From positions 2,884,001 to 2,948,000 of the forward strand of contig NZ_CP007739.1 in NCBI RefSeq assembly GCF_000724485.1: DNA of 64,000 nucleotides, in the 5' to 3' direction. The position numbers were made by a program, and so were the translations under genes. Shown here one piece after another: positions 53,262-61,352 of this stretch. This DNA comes from Bacillus methanolicus MGA3. GTDB lineage: Bacteria; Bacillota; Bacilli; Bacillales; Cytobacillaceae. Position 1 is the stretch's first letter. The number at the start of each line of letters is the position of its first letter. The notes under the pieces are model-generated. The model was not told the DNA's origin and ran no database searches. It saw nothing but the letters and a program-made list of their open reading frames with translations.

Positions 53262-54140
53262 ATGAAAGAAAAAGAAAAATTGATTATAGATGCGGCGATT
53301 AAACTGTTCGCTAATAAAGGATTTGTCGCCACTTCAATTCAGGAAATAGCCAATGAGGCAGGAATTTCAAAGGGAGCTTTTTATATATATTTCAAATCAA
53401 AAGAATCACTGCTTATTGAGATTTTTAAATATTACTATGAAACAATCAAAGCGCGAATGGATGAAATAAAAACATTAAACTTGCCTCCAAGAGACATGTT
53501 TGTTGAACACATCGTCTGCCTGTATACGGAGATTAACAAACATAGAGACTTTATCATTATGCAGACAAGAGAACAAGCCATTCCCTTTAACGAATCCATT
53601 GCAGAGTTTATCAACAGGATGCACATAGAAACGTATCAATTTTACAAAAAATCATTGACTGCAATATACGGGAAAGACATTGTACCCTATCTTGGCGATC
53701 TTTCGATTATCTTGCAAGGAATCTTTCACTCGTATTTACAGCTGATTATTTTTCAAAACAACCCGATAGACTTTTATAACCTGGCTCGATTTATACTTCG
53801 AAGAGCCGATGATTTAGCAAATGGATTGATGAAATCTGAAGAAAAATCAATCGTGCCTCCCCATTTGCTTAATCAGGCATTGTTTGACATCCAATGTTTC
53901 CCAAAAAAAATAAACAAAAAAAATCTTCTTCTTTTGATCAAAAAATTAAAAGCTGATTTGGAAACATCAAGCGACCTGTTTGTTACGCTCGATGTACTTG
54001 AAGCTGAAATCAACTGCGAAACACCAAGAATCCCGGTTATCCAAGGAATGCTCGCTAATTTAAAGGATGTCCAAGAAACAAAAGAATTGAAGCTGCAAAT
54101 TGAAAATTTCTTTGAACTTAGAGAGAGATCGAAAAACTAA
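53262..54140 (+). CDS. yerO: TetR-family regulator, YerO-like
   Basis: A 292-residue protein, long for TetR. The N-terminal helix-turn-helix is IIDAAIKLFANKGFVATSIQEIANEAG then GAFYIYFKSKESLL. The remainder is an all-helical ligand domain with a C-terminal extension after about 195. B. subtilis YerO represses swrC. The divergent position and shared operators support the same role. Ligand unknown. Confidence 0.92.
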   Translation: MKEKEKLIIDAAIKLFANKGFVATSIQEIANEAGISKGAFYIYFKSKESLLIEIFKYYYETIKARMDEIKTLNLPPRDMFVEHIVCLYTEINKHRDFIIMQTREQAIPFNESIAEFINRMHIETYQFYKKSLTAIYGKDIVPYLGDLSIILQGIFHSYLQLIIFQNNPIDFYNLARFILRRADDLANGLMKSEEKSIVPPHLLNQALFDIQCFPKKINKKNLLLLIKKLKADLETSSDLFVTLDVLEAEINCETPRIPVIQGMLANLKDVQETKELKLQIENFFELRERSKN

Positions 54141-54360
54141 TTCTTTTCTTTTTCAAAGCGGCTCTGTTTCATGAAAAAACAGTTTGTTCTTTAAGCTATG
54201 GAAACAAATTCTCCTTACTGAGGTTACAGCCTTCAAGCTCGCTCTTTAAGGTTAGGAAGTACACTCAGATCCAATATTAAAGTTTCCAACTTTGTCCAAT
54301 GACATAACAAGAAAACCGACACATAAAATTAAGTATATGTGTTTTTAAAGGAGGCGGGAT

Positions 54361-55263
54361 ATGAGAAATCCAGAAACAACTCCTATTTTTCCTGGCACGG
54401 AAGCAAATCAGATGCTGCTCCCTCCGGAAAAATTTGCTTCTCCACAGGAATCTTTAACAGAAAATCTTTTTATTGAGCGTTCCTTAACGGAAAATAAGTT
54501 TTGGTTAAGGATCATGAAAGAACATGCATTATTTTTAGGTGAAGGTTTTAACAAAAATGACAAACACCTTATACAGCAAACCGACCGATTTTATCATTAT
54601 TTTGAACAACAGGAAAAAAGGGCCCATCAAACACCCAATAATGTGACGCAGGTTAGGAAATTAAATGAAGACACGATTCAATTAGTATACGGATTTCGTA
54701 ATTTCAAACGAAACCTTCTCATTTTGATTATCAATTGTAAGGTAAGCGGTTTTAACTTCCCGCTCCTTGTCGATCATATTGCAAGGGAAGCAGAATATTT
54801 TATCAGAACATTAAAGAAGTTTAACAATGGGATTTTAGACCCGATTCAAGACGCCATCATTAGTGAGAATGTCTTTTGGCTCCGCATTATGATGGAGCAC
54901 TCAAGATTCATAGCGTCTTTGCTTGATCAGTCAGAACGCAACCTCGTTCATACAGCCCAAAAATTTGCAGATGATTTTGAAGTGCTTCTCAATCAGGCCC
55001 GAGACGTTGAGTCAATGTTATACAAGAAAAGCCCAACATACCCTATCATCGGAAAACTAAATCAAGATAGTGAAAACGCAACGGCTGAATTGCGAACCTT
55101 TAAAAAGGCAGGTTTAGATCTAATAAAAAGCTGCCAAATTCGAAGCGTCATTAACCCATTATTAGCGGACCATGTAGTACGTGAAGCGGATCATTTCTTA
55201 TATATGATTAATGTTCTGGAAGAACGATTAAAAAAGAAACAAGCAACCGAGCAGTTACAGTAA
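54361..55263 (+). CDS. DUF2935 protein with two ferritin-like repeats
   Basis: A 300-residue protein of two homologous halves. ENKFWLRIMKEHALFLGEGF (about 45-64) matches ENVFWLRIMMEHSRFIASLL (about 178-197), and LLVDHIAREAEYFIRTL matches LLADHVVREADHFLYMI. The repeated E, H and HxxxE residues could bind a di-metal centre. Function is unknown; relatives occur in several spore-formers. It has its own SD (AAAGGAGGCGGGAT) and terminator. The 220 bp before it show no further feature I can support. Confidence 0.85.
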   Translation: MRNPETTPIFPGTEANQMLLPPEKFASPQESLTENLFIERSLTENKFWLRIMKEHALFLGEGFNKNDKHLIQQTDRFYHYFEQQEKRAHQTPNNVTQVRKLNEDTIQLVYGFRNFKRNLLILIINCKVSGFNFPLLVDHIAREAEYFIRTLKKFNNGILDPIQDAIISENVFWLRIMMEHSRFIASLLDQSERNLVHTAQKFADDFEVLLNQARDVESMLYKKSPTYPIIGKLNQDSENATAELRTFKKAGLDLIKSCQIRSVINPLLADHVVREADHFLYMINVLEERLKKKQATEQLQ

Positions 55264-55291
55264 AAAGCGAGATCAGAATCCCGCTTTTTTT
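55262..55291 (+). terminator. Terminator after the DUF2935 gene
   Basis: AAAAGCG...CGCTTTTTTT stem with inner GAT/ATC pairs and a T run. Confidence 0.75.
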
Positions 55292-55346
55292 CTTTGTCAT
55301 TGCCCGCACGCATTGGTGAATTAGGATTATTAAGAATTTATAAACA

Positions 55347-55392
55347 TAAAAAAACGGCTACTACTCATGTTAACGAGGATAGTGTCCGTTTT
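55347..55392 (-). terminator. Terminator after the DUF2306 gene
   Basis: Reverse strand AAAACGG...CCGTTTT with a partly paired interior and TTT after it. Confidence 0.6.
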
Positions 55393-55440
55393 CTAAATTA
55401 ATTTTATTTTTCTCTCCATTGTGATGGTTCCATTTCGTTC

Positions 55441-56109
55441 CTATCTAACTGTCGTTTTAATCTCATTGTAAATATCAATCCGTTTTTTTGAACGTAATAT
55501 GATCCACTGAGCAATTAAAATGTTCAGGACCCAAGAAAAAATAATGGTAAGACCGTACAAAAACCCACGTTCATGTGAAATCATTAATGCAAACATACCC
55601 CAGATACGAAATGTTACAAAGGTGAAAGTAACTGCGTAACTGCGCAGCATCCACTCATTATGACTTTGAATTTCTTTTTTCCTAATTTTTAAAAATCCTA
55701 TTAATGTCGTTATAATCCATGCAATATCTAATGTGTAAAAACCAATAACACTAACTATTCCTCCTGTTCCGTAAAAAGATAAATATAATCCAACCATTGA
55801 TGCAATGAAGATGGAAAATACATATATTTTCCCGATATTTCTATGCAATTCTTTCTTTTTTTGATGCAATTTCTTACTGAATTGAAACGGTCCCAATATA
55901 AGAGCAAATATCCCAAAGAAAATATGAATGTACAGGATATAAATCCAAGGATGATACTGAAACCCTTTTACTATTTCTTGTTTTTCTTTTATATAAGGTG
56001 AAGTCTGGGGGCCAAAAATAAAGTATTGCACAATTGCATAAATGACAAAAACAATTATGAATAGACTTAACAAACCTATACCTATTTTACTTCCTATTGA
56101 TTTCTTCAT
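55441..56109 (-). CDS. DUF2306 integral membrane protein
   Basis: A 222-residue protein with about six helices. The family pattern includes IYILYIHIFFGIFALILGPF, KKKELHRNIGKIYV (conserved HRxxG) and SHNEWMLRSYAVTFTFVTFR. Function is unknown; B. subtilis YozB-like proteins belong to a related group. Base composition is more AT-rich than the core genes nearby. It is 27 bp downstream of the DinB gene. Confidence 0.82.
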   Translation of the reverse strand: MKKSIGSKIGIGLLSLFIIVFVIYAIVQYFIFGPQTSPYIKEKQEIVKGFQYHPWIYILYIHIFFGIFALILGPFQFSKKLHQKKKELHRNIGKIYVFSIFIASMVGLYLSFYGTGGIVSVIGFYTLDIAWIITTLIGFLKIRKKEIQSHNEWMLRSYAVTFTFVTFRIWGMFALMISHERGFLYGLTIIFSWVLNILIAQWIILRSKKRIDIYNEIKTTVR

Positions 56110-56136
56110 TAATTCTCTCCCATTGTTAATAATCCA

Positions 56137-56616
56137 TTATATGCCTTTATCATGGGATTCCCTTAAATAAATGATAAAATCAGTTGAAATTCCTTTCTCA
56201 CCGAGTTGCCTTAACATAGAGGTTATATTTCCTCTATGATAGGTGCCATGATTCACTATATGAATGAAAATATCCCATAATTGGCTGCAAAACATTTGTC
56301 CTTTAGTGTTTTGATAGTATATTAGTTTATTATCCTCTGTATTACTAGCAGCAAGATATTGACTGTGTACTTCGGAAAATGCTTCTCTTGCTTGAGGAAT
56401 ATTTTGAAATGTTATTTCTGGGAATGCACTTAAATTATTCCCTTGAATTCTTTGAATCCACATACTTTCCACTGCGTATAAATGTTCTAGTGTTTTTAAT
56501 ATGCTTGGAAATACATTCGGAATCTCTTTGCTTAGTATTCCTTCAGGGAGAGTGCCCAAATGATCTAAAACCTTATTTGTTGCCCAAAAATGATAGTTAA
56601 GAAAATTTTTATTCAT
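56137..56616 (-). CDS. DinB-family four-helix protein
   Basis: A 159-residue DinB/YfiT fold. Metal-ligand histidines are expected in LKTLEHLYAVESMWIQRIQG and in the pair HIVNHGTYHRGNITSMLRQLG. Members include bacillithiol and mycothiol S-transferases, but the substrate here is unknown. The start is ATG at 56616 (MNKNFLNYHFW) after GGAGGTAAAA; the longer frame has no SD. It shares orientation with DUF2306. Confidence 0.88.
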   Translation of the reverse strand: MNKNFLNYHFWATNKVLDHLGTLPEGILSKEIPNVFPSILKTLEHLYAVESMWIQRIQGNNLSAFPEITFQNIPQAREAFSEVHSQYLAASNTEDNKLIYYQNTKGQMFCSQLWDIFIHIVNHGTYHRGNITSMLRQLGEKGISTDFIIYLRESHDKGI

Positions 56617-56728
56617 TTTTACCTCCAAGATAGATTCATTTATTTTATTAAAATTTTTTAACATCGCTTGGTCTACAGTAAAAATAAATTTCCAAATATT
56701 TTGAATTCAAATAATAACTTCCCCCAAT

Positions 56729-57550
56729 TTATTTGCTTTGAATGATGACGCCTTGATAGTCCTTCAACTTTTTCCCCTGTAAAAAATCTATTACCATTTC
56801 ATTAAATAATTCCTTTCTCATCGTACTCAGCGGATCAAATGCTCCTTTAAATAACGCCAAAGTAGCATTTTCATGCATATTGTCAAAGATAATGGCTGAT
56901 GCTTTTCCTTCATAAATGCCTGTTACGACTTTTCCCTCTCCTCCCATGATTAACGTTGGAGACTTAATTTTATTTAACAAGTGTGTATGGTATGGAAAGG
57001 GAGCTTTCTTCATGGCCAGCATCATTTTTTTATCAATCGAAATCGTTTTTCTTATGATTTCTTGAGTATACGTATCTTCTTTATAGACCTTTAACATTAA
57101 AGACAAAATGACGTTATAAGGCAGTAAAGAGAAAATAAAATTGGAAAGATTTAATACCCATTTAGAAGCAGGTGATGGAAATTCACTATAACTGTTGGAG
57201 ATTACCAATCTATTTACATAGGCAGGGTGATGAATCGCTAACAAGGTCCCAATTTGTGCACCCTGTGAAACTCCCACAACATGCACATTTTTCTCTCCAA
57301 TGGCGTCAAGAAATTCCTTCATATCTTCAGCTAAAAGAAAATGGTCATATTTCCCGCCTGGAAAGTCTTTTGAGCTTTCCCCGTGTCCCCTCAAGTCCAC
57401 CATTATCATTTTAAATTTGGGTGAGAAATCCTCAAATTGAGGTTCCCACATTCTCCAAGATACTCCGCTTCCATGAATAAAAAGGACGGGAGGGCCATCT
57501 CCCATAATTTCGTAATTGATTGTGGCTCCATTTGCATTTACTTTTGGCAT
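56729..57550 (-). CDS. Alpha/beta hydrolase
   Basis: A 273-residue protein of the haloperoxidase/esterase group: oxyanion strand PPVLFIHGSGVSWRMW, DLRGHGESSK, nucleophile elbow VGVSQGAQIGT (Ser near 96). The usual acid position after strand 6 reads IMGGEGKVV, with Glu rather than Asp, and the His candidate is in FDNMHENATL. Substrate unknown. A 51-residue ORF lies 49 bp upstream on the same strand. Confidence 0.85.
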   Translation of the reverse strand: MPKVNANGATINYEIMGDGPPVLFIHGSGVSWRMWEPQFEDFSPKFKMIMVDLRGHGESSKDFPGGKYDHFLLAEDMKEFLDAIGEKNVHVVGVSQGAQIGTLLAIHHPAYVNRLVISNSYSEFPSPASKWVLNLSNFIFSLLPYNVILSLMLKVYKEDTYTQEIIRKTISIDKKMMLAMKKAPFPYHTHLLNKIKSPTLIMGGEGKVVTGIYEGKASAIIFDNMHENATLALFKGAFDPLSTMRKELFNEMVIDFLQGKKLKDYQGVIIQSK

Positions 57551-57599
57551 ACAATAACCCTTCCTTTACTTAAACATCATTCAGAAGAAACCTCTCACT

Positions 57600-57755
57600 T
57601 CAAGGGAGTGAAGGGCGCAACCCAACAGTAAGAGGGAGATGAAATTCTGTTAGGGAATTGTTGGAACTAGGGAAATAGCTAGTTATATTGGCACTCGTTG
57701 GGGTGTACAAGCCTAGAACTTGTTGCTTAGTTAATTCTCTTGAAAAAATCTCCAT
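57600..57755 (-). CDS. Small ORF of 51 residues, unknown
   Basis: ATG at 57755 follows CGGGAGGATTGAACT, a strong SD. The frame starts MEIFSRELTKQQVLGLYTPT and ends GLRPSLP, without a membrane segment. TATACT at about 57778-57783 could be its -10. I recognise no family. It could be a small protein, the head of a decayed gene, or a leader for the hydrolase. Confidence 0.4.
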   Translation of the reverse strand: MEIFSRELTKQQVLGLYTPTSANITSYFPSSNNSLTEFHLPLTVGLRPSLP

Positions 57756-58018
57756 AGTTCAATCCTCCCGATTATTAGTATAATATTCAATTCCATTATC
57801 CCCCTTTCCTGCTAAATACAGTGGCTATGACAAATTTTTCTGAATAGCAAAACCCCTTGTGCTCAAGGAGTTTCAATTTATCGCCATTTATCGTTTGTGC
57901 AGGATTTTATACCTCGTTGATCTATTAACGCTTTTCGGCTTCTGAAGAAGCCTGGTGACTGCATAAAAAAAGAGGGGAAGCAAAAACTTCCCTCATACTG
58001 ATTTTTTAATTCGATTCA
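57756..58018. other. 263-bp gap between small ORF and kimA copy 2
   Basis: It holds the kimA terminator at 57964-57994 and a weaker hairpin AAACCCCTT/AAGGAGTTT at 57850-57873 without a T run. Nothing else is apparent. Confidence 0.5.
57964..57994 (-). terminator. Intrinsic terminator after kimA copy 2
   Basis: Reverse strand GAGGGAAG-TTTTTG-CTTCCCCTC followed by seven T. Confidence 0.85.
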
Positions 58019-59857
58019 TTATTTTCTAAGATGATAAGGGATAGTAGAAACTACAATATCTTTTCTCCATAAGAGCGTGGCACGTAAGAAAAATGCTGTT
58101 TGATTATGAAGAAATATATGCCACCATTTTTTTACAAAAAATTGAGGAATGAGAACAGTAATATACTTTCCTCTTTCACTTTCCTCAAGTGTATCAATAT
58201 ATTGAAGAAGCGGCATTAGCAAGCTTCGATAAGGTGAATGAACAGTGACAAGGGGAATATCAAACCCTAATTCTTTCCACTTTTTCTCTGCCCGTTCTTT
58301 TTGCTTCTCATCAAAATACACAGTAAGTGCCACTACATCATTCGATATACTTTTTGCATAGCCGATAGAGTTAATAGCTACCCGGCTTACGCTGGAGATA
58401 GGAATAATAACTTTAGAAGGAGAAACCTTCACCATCTGTTTAGGATCTTGTCCTTGAAGACTAAGTTGACTTGCCAAGTCAGAGTAATGACGATGAATTT
58501 TATGAAATAATAACACCATACAAGGAATAGCCACTACTACCATCCAGGCGCCGCTTTGAAATTTCGCCACAGCTGTTATGATCGTAACAATTCCAGTAAT
58601 AATCATTCCTATTCCTACAACAATGATTCTGGACCAAACCTTCTGTTGCGACTTTCTTTCGAAAAAATACTTGATCAGTCCATATTGTGCAATGGTAAAA
58701 GACAAGAATACACCAACTGCATAAAGTGGTACGAGTGCATGCGTTTCTCCTTGGAAGATGATGATTAAAATGATCGCCAATACACTCAAAAAGATAATAC
58801 CGTTGGAGAATACTAATCGGTCTCCTCGTTTTGTTAGATTTCTTGGGAGGAAGCCATCTTGTGCAATAATAGAAACAAGCTGCGGAAAACCAGCAAAAGC
58901 GGTATTGGCAGCCAGAAATAAAATGAGCATTGTAAAGATTTGAATAAAATAGTAAAAAAATCCATGTCCAAAAACATGGTTTGCGATTTGGGAGACGACA
59001 GTTACATTTTCTTTTGGTACAACACCAAAGCCATTGGCCAAAAATGTAATCCCTAAAAACATGGTCCCTAACAGAAATGACATCCAAAACATAGTAATAA
59101 CGGCGTTTTTAGAGCTAGGCTCACGAAAAGCAGGAACCCCGTTGCTAATGGCCTCTACACCTGTTAAGGCAGAACAACCAGAAGCAAAAGCCCGTAATAG
59201 TAAAAATGTTGTTCCAAACGAAGAGAATAAGGAAAAGTGCTCTGCATGATGTGGTACAGCCAAATGGTGCCAATTTCCAGCTTGCAGTTTCCAAATTCCA
59301 AATCCTATCATGATAATGATTGATGCAACAAAGATATAAGTAGGAAATGCAAAAATATTAGCAGACTCTCGGATGCCTCTCAAGTTAATGATCATTAATA
59401 TAATGACGAATATCACTGCCAACTCTACACGATAGGGCAGCAAGGCAGGAAAAGCAGACAATAAGGCGGCAACTCCAGAACAGATGCTTACCGCAACAGT
59501 TAATACATAGTCAATCATTAAAGCCGCACCAGCTGTCAGACTTGTGTTTCGTCCAATATGCTCACGGGCTACAATATAAGCTCCTCCTCCTGATGGGAAG
59601 CTGTGAATGATTTGGCGATATGAAAGCGTAACAATCAGAAGCAACAACATGATGGCAAATGCAATAGGAATAGAGTACATTAAAGCTTGTGTACCAATTA
59701 AGACTAAAACAAGCAAAATTTCTTCCGTAGCATACGCGACAGAAGAGAGTGCATCAGATGAAAATATAGCTAAAGCTTTCTTTTTTGTCAGCTTCTCTTC
59801 TGAAAGTTGTTTGGTGTGAATAGGCGCCCCGATCAACAATCTTTTCCAATAATTCAT
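58019..59857 (-). CDS. kimA: KimA-type potassium importer, copy 2 (riboswitch-controlled)
   Basis: A 612-residue APC/KUP-like transporter with the same motifs as the copy at 2669-4507; differences are Y3, L7, I153, F532 and S604. The start is ATG at 59857 (MNYWKRLLIG) after GGAGGAATTATGGG; an in-frame start 60 nt upstream lies in the leader. The mRNA leader carries a c-di-AMP riboswitch and terminator (60034-60254) as in B. subtilis, where high c-di-AMP, a sign of high K+, shuts off kimA. This copy therefore has the expected control; the other does not. Confidence 0.94.
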   Translation of the reverse strand: MNYWKRLLIGAPIHTKQLSEEKLTKKKALAIFSSDALSSVAYATEEILLVLVLIGTQALMYSIPIAFAIMLLLLIVTLSYRQIIHSFPSGGGAYIVAREHIGRNTSLTAGAALMIDYVLTVAVSICSGVAALLSAFPALLPYRVELAVIFVIILMIINLRGIRESANIFAFPTYIFVASIIIMIGFGIWKLQAGNWHHLAVPHHAEHFSLFSSFGTTFLLLRAFASGCSALTGVEAISNGVPAFREPSSKNAVITMFWMSFLLGTMFLGITFLANGFGVVPKENVTVVSQIANHVFGHGFFYYFIQIFTMLILFLAANTAFAGFPQLVSIIAQDGFLPRNLTKRGDRLVFSNGIIFLSVLAIILIIIFQGETHALVPLYAVGVFLSFTIAQYGLIKYFFERKSQQKVWSRIIVVGIGMIITGIVTIITAVAKFQSGAWMVVVAIPCMVLLFHKIHRHYSDLASQLSLQGQDPKQMVKVSPSKVIIPISSVSRVAINSIGYAKSISNDVVALTVYFDEKQKERAEKKWKELGFDIPLVTVHSPYRSLLMPLLQYIDTLEESERGKYITVLIPQFFVKKWWHIFLHNQTAFFLRATLLWRKDIVVSTIPYHLRK

Positions 59858-59878
59858 CCCATAATTCCTCCATGAATA
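58019..59878 (-). repeat. Inverted duplication, right copy (kimA coding unit)
   Basis: Partner of 2649-4507 in opposite orientation. Similarity starts at the SD region (59878-59864) and stops at the stop codon. Sampled stretches show roughly one base change per hundred, including silent changes, so the copies are near-identical but not artefactually so. Confidence 0.9.
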
Positions 59879-60033
59879 CAATATTCTCTCTTCTGGACAG
59901 AGCATGAATGATGACAATTGCTACAGCTAAACCAGTTGAAGCACAGGTCTCAATTCCACTCATGATATTCTTCTTTATAATTTTCCAATTTGTTAAAATA
60001 AGACATTATATTAGGGAAATATCTTTTTTTAAC

Positions 60034-60066
60034 ACAAAAAACCAACAGGTGGTTATACCTGTTGGC
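60034..60066 (-). terminator. Riboswitch-controlled terminator
   Basis: Reverse strand CCAACAGGT...ACCTGTTGG (9-bp stem, 60065-60042) then TTTTTTG. It lies directly after the c-di-AMP aptamer, so ligand binding probably favours it. Confidence 0.88.
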
Positions 60067-60084
60067 TTTTTAGGCACAACAAAT

Positions 60085-60254
60085 AACCTCCTCTCACGAC
60101 GCTTACGAAGTTAGCTGACGGATTCGGGTGCTGAGAGTCACCCTACTCCTTCAGATTCCATGCAGATTCTGAAGGAGATTCACCCCATGTGGACCTAAAG
60201 GCACCACAGTTGGTTCCCCCGTTCCTATTAGGATTCAGCGACTAAAGGTAAATG
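60085..60254 (-). promoter_or_regulatory. c-di-AMP riboswitch (ydaO/yuaA type)
   Basis: The reverse strand shows the conserved aptamer blocks in order: TCGCTGAATCCTAAT, ACGGGGGAACCAA, GGGGTGAATCTCCTTCAG, TAGGGTGACTCTCAGC, ACCCGAATCCGTCAGCTAAC and TTCGTAAGCGTCGTGAGAGG. The block CTCCTTCAGAATC...GATTCTGAAGGAG-like forms the variable stem. The class senses cyclic di-AMP and switches transcription off. It lies upstream of kimA copy 2 and is absent from copy 1. Confidence 0.95.
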
Positions 60255-60277
60255 ATGATTTTATTAAATTTGATACA

Positions 60278-60306
60278 ATCATACTTCTACATAAAATCAT
60301 TGTAAA
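60278..60306 (-). promoter_or_regulatory. Promoter of kimA copy 2 and its riboswitch
   Basis: Reverse strand TTTACA (60306-60301), 17 bp, TATGAT (60283-60278). Transcription would start near 60270, just before the aptamer. Confidence 0.75.
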
Positions 60307-60592
60307 GACGCCTTTTTAACGAAAAATAAGTAAAAAACATCCGTTTATCTTCATGTAAACGCTTTAAATAGAAGTTTTCTTTGCTAATCATTGATTTATG
60401 TAAATTAGTAAGGATTAGTGCTTAGAAGAGAGTTAGATCTCTAACTTTTGAGGTTGCTTTAAAATGTTGTAACATTATTATCTACCATGTAAGAATCTTA
60501 ATATAATTCAGTATAAATGTTACCAATTTTTTAAATAAATTCCTTATTCTATATGTTAATATAATGCCAAGCCAATTTTTCAGGAGGCAAGT
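60307..60592. other. AT-rich gap upstream of kimA copy 2
   Basis: TGTAAACGCTTTAA at 60354-60367 is one base from the catabolite-responsive (cre) consensus; its distance from both genes makes a role uncertain. I see nothing else I can support. Confidence 0.4.
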
Positions 60593-60712
60593 ATGAAAAC
60601 AGTGGTTATTTGCTTCTGCAGCATCTTTATCAATTCTAGCAGAACTATTCCATTAGCTTTTTCCTCATTTTTCTTTAGCATTATGTGTCTAATGCACTTA
60701 ATACCTCACTAG
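60593..60712 (+). CDS. Small hydrophobic ORF of 39 residues, unknown
   Basis: ATG at 60593 follows CAGGAGGCAAGT. The product starts MKTVVICFCSIFINSSRTIP and is hydrophobic throughout, ending CLMHLIPH. It could be a membrane peptide or the start of a decayed gene; downstream sequence gives no continuation in any frame that I recognise. Confidence 0.35.
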   Translation: MKTVVICFCSIFINSSRTIPLAFSSFFFSIMCLMHLIPH

Positions 60713-60790
60713 CCCGCGTTTGATTTAAAACCTCACTCGCTAATATTCTCTTTAACCAAGGGCCTCCAATCCGAACCTAGGAGTGATATT

Positions 60791-60934
60791 TTGGTATTAG
60801 TTAGAGGAACCAAAGTAAAATTTGAATCAGATATATATGTGATTTATTGGATTTACAACAGTGGTTTTTGCGAAATTAAGAAAGATCATGATTTTAAGTT
60901 AGTTAAACTTTCTGATCTTACACCTCTAGACTAA
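60791..60934 (+). CDS. Small ORF of 47 residues, unknown
   Basis: TTG at 60791 follows AGGAGTGATAT. The frame reads MVLVRGTKVKFESDIYVIYW and ends DFKLVKLSDLTPLD. Alternating charged and aromatic residues suggest a small beta-rich domain rather than random sequence, but I recognise no family. A hairpin (60973-61002) follows. It may also be a 3' fragment of a lost gene. Confidence 0.45.
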   Translation: MVLVRGTKVKFESDIYVIYWIYNSGFCEIKKDHDFKLVKLSDLTPLD

Positions 60935-60972
60935 ACAAAAAAAGTAGATCCTTCGGTGTTTGGGGCCCTATT

Positions 60973-61002
60973 AAGCACTCATTTCTAATCGAATGGGTGC
61001 TT
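60973..61002 (+). terminator. Possible terminator after small ORF
   Basis: AAGCACTCATT pairs with AATGGGTGCTT (11 bp, one G-U) across an 8-nt loop; the following T content is modest. Confidence 0.55.
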
Positions 61003-61105
61003 CCTTATTTCACAACTGGATATACCCTTTCATTGTATCTTCACCTTTCCCTTCTTCAAGTAAATCAATGAAAAGATTTTATTGGAAAAAACAAATAAAT
61101 ACAAA

Positions 61106-61233
61106 AAATGAGGCTGTCTCAAAAGCCTAAGGGTCAGACCCCATAACACAATATATAGGACATAATATTGGATAAATGTGCTATATATTGATAAATACAC
61201 ATGGGGTCAGACCCTTATGAGACAGCCTCATTT
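61106..61233. repeat. Nested 128-bp inverted-repeat element (palindrome family, enlarged copy)
   Basis: Three concentric dyads. Outer: AAATGAGGCTGTCTCA (61106-61121) with its exact complement at 61218-61233. Middle: AAGGGTCAGACCCCAT (61129-61144) with ATGGGGTCAGACCCTT (61201-61216), one central mismatch. Inner: CAATATATAG with CTATATATTG. There is no ORF. It looks like the short palindrome at 20883 opened in its centre by about 70 bp. A separate 12-bp dyad, AAACCACTTAGC/GCTAAGTGGTTT, follows at 61235-61267. Confidence 0.8.
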
Positions 61234-61352
61234 GAAACCACTTAGCCAATCATTTGCTAAGTGGTTTAAGGTTATATACAAAATATATTTTTAGTGAAAT
61301 TCTCGTTCCATTAAATAATGAAATCCATTCTGAAAAATTATGACCTTTCACA

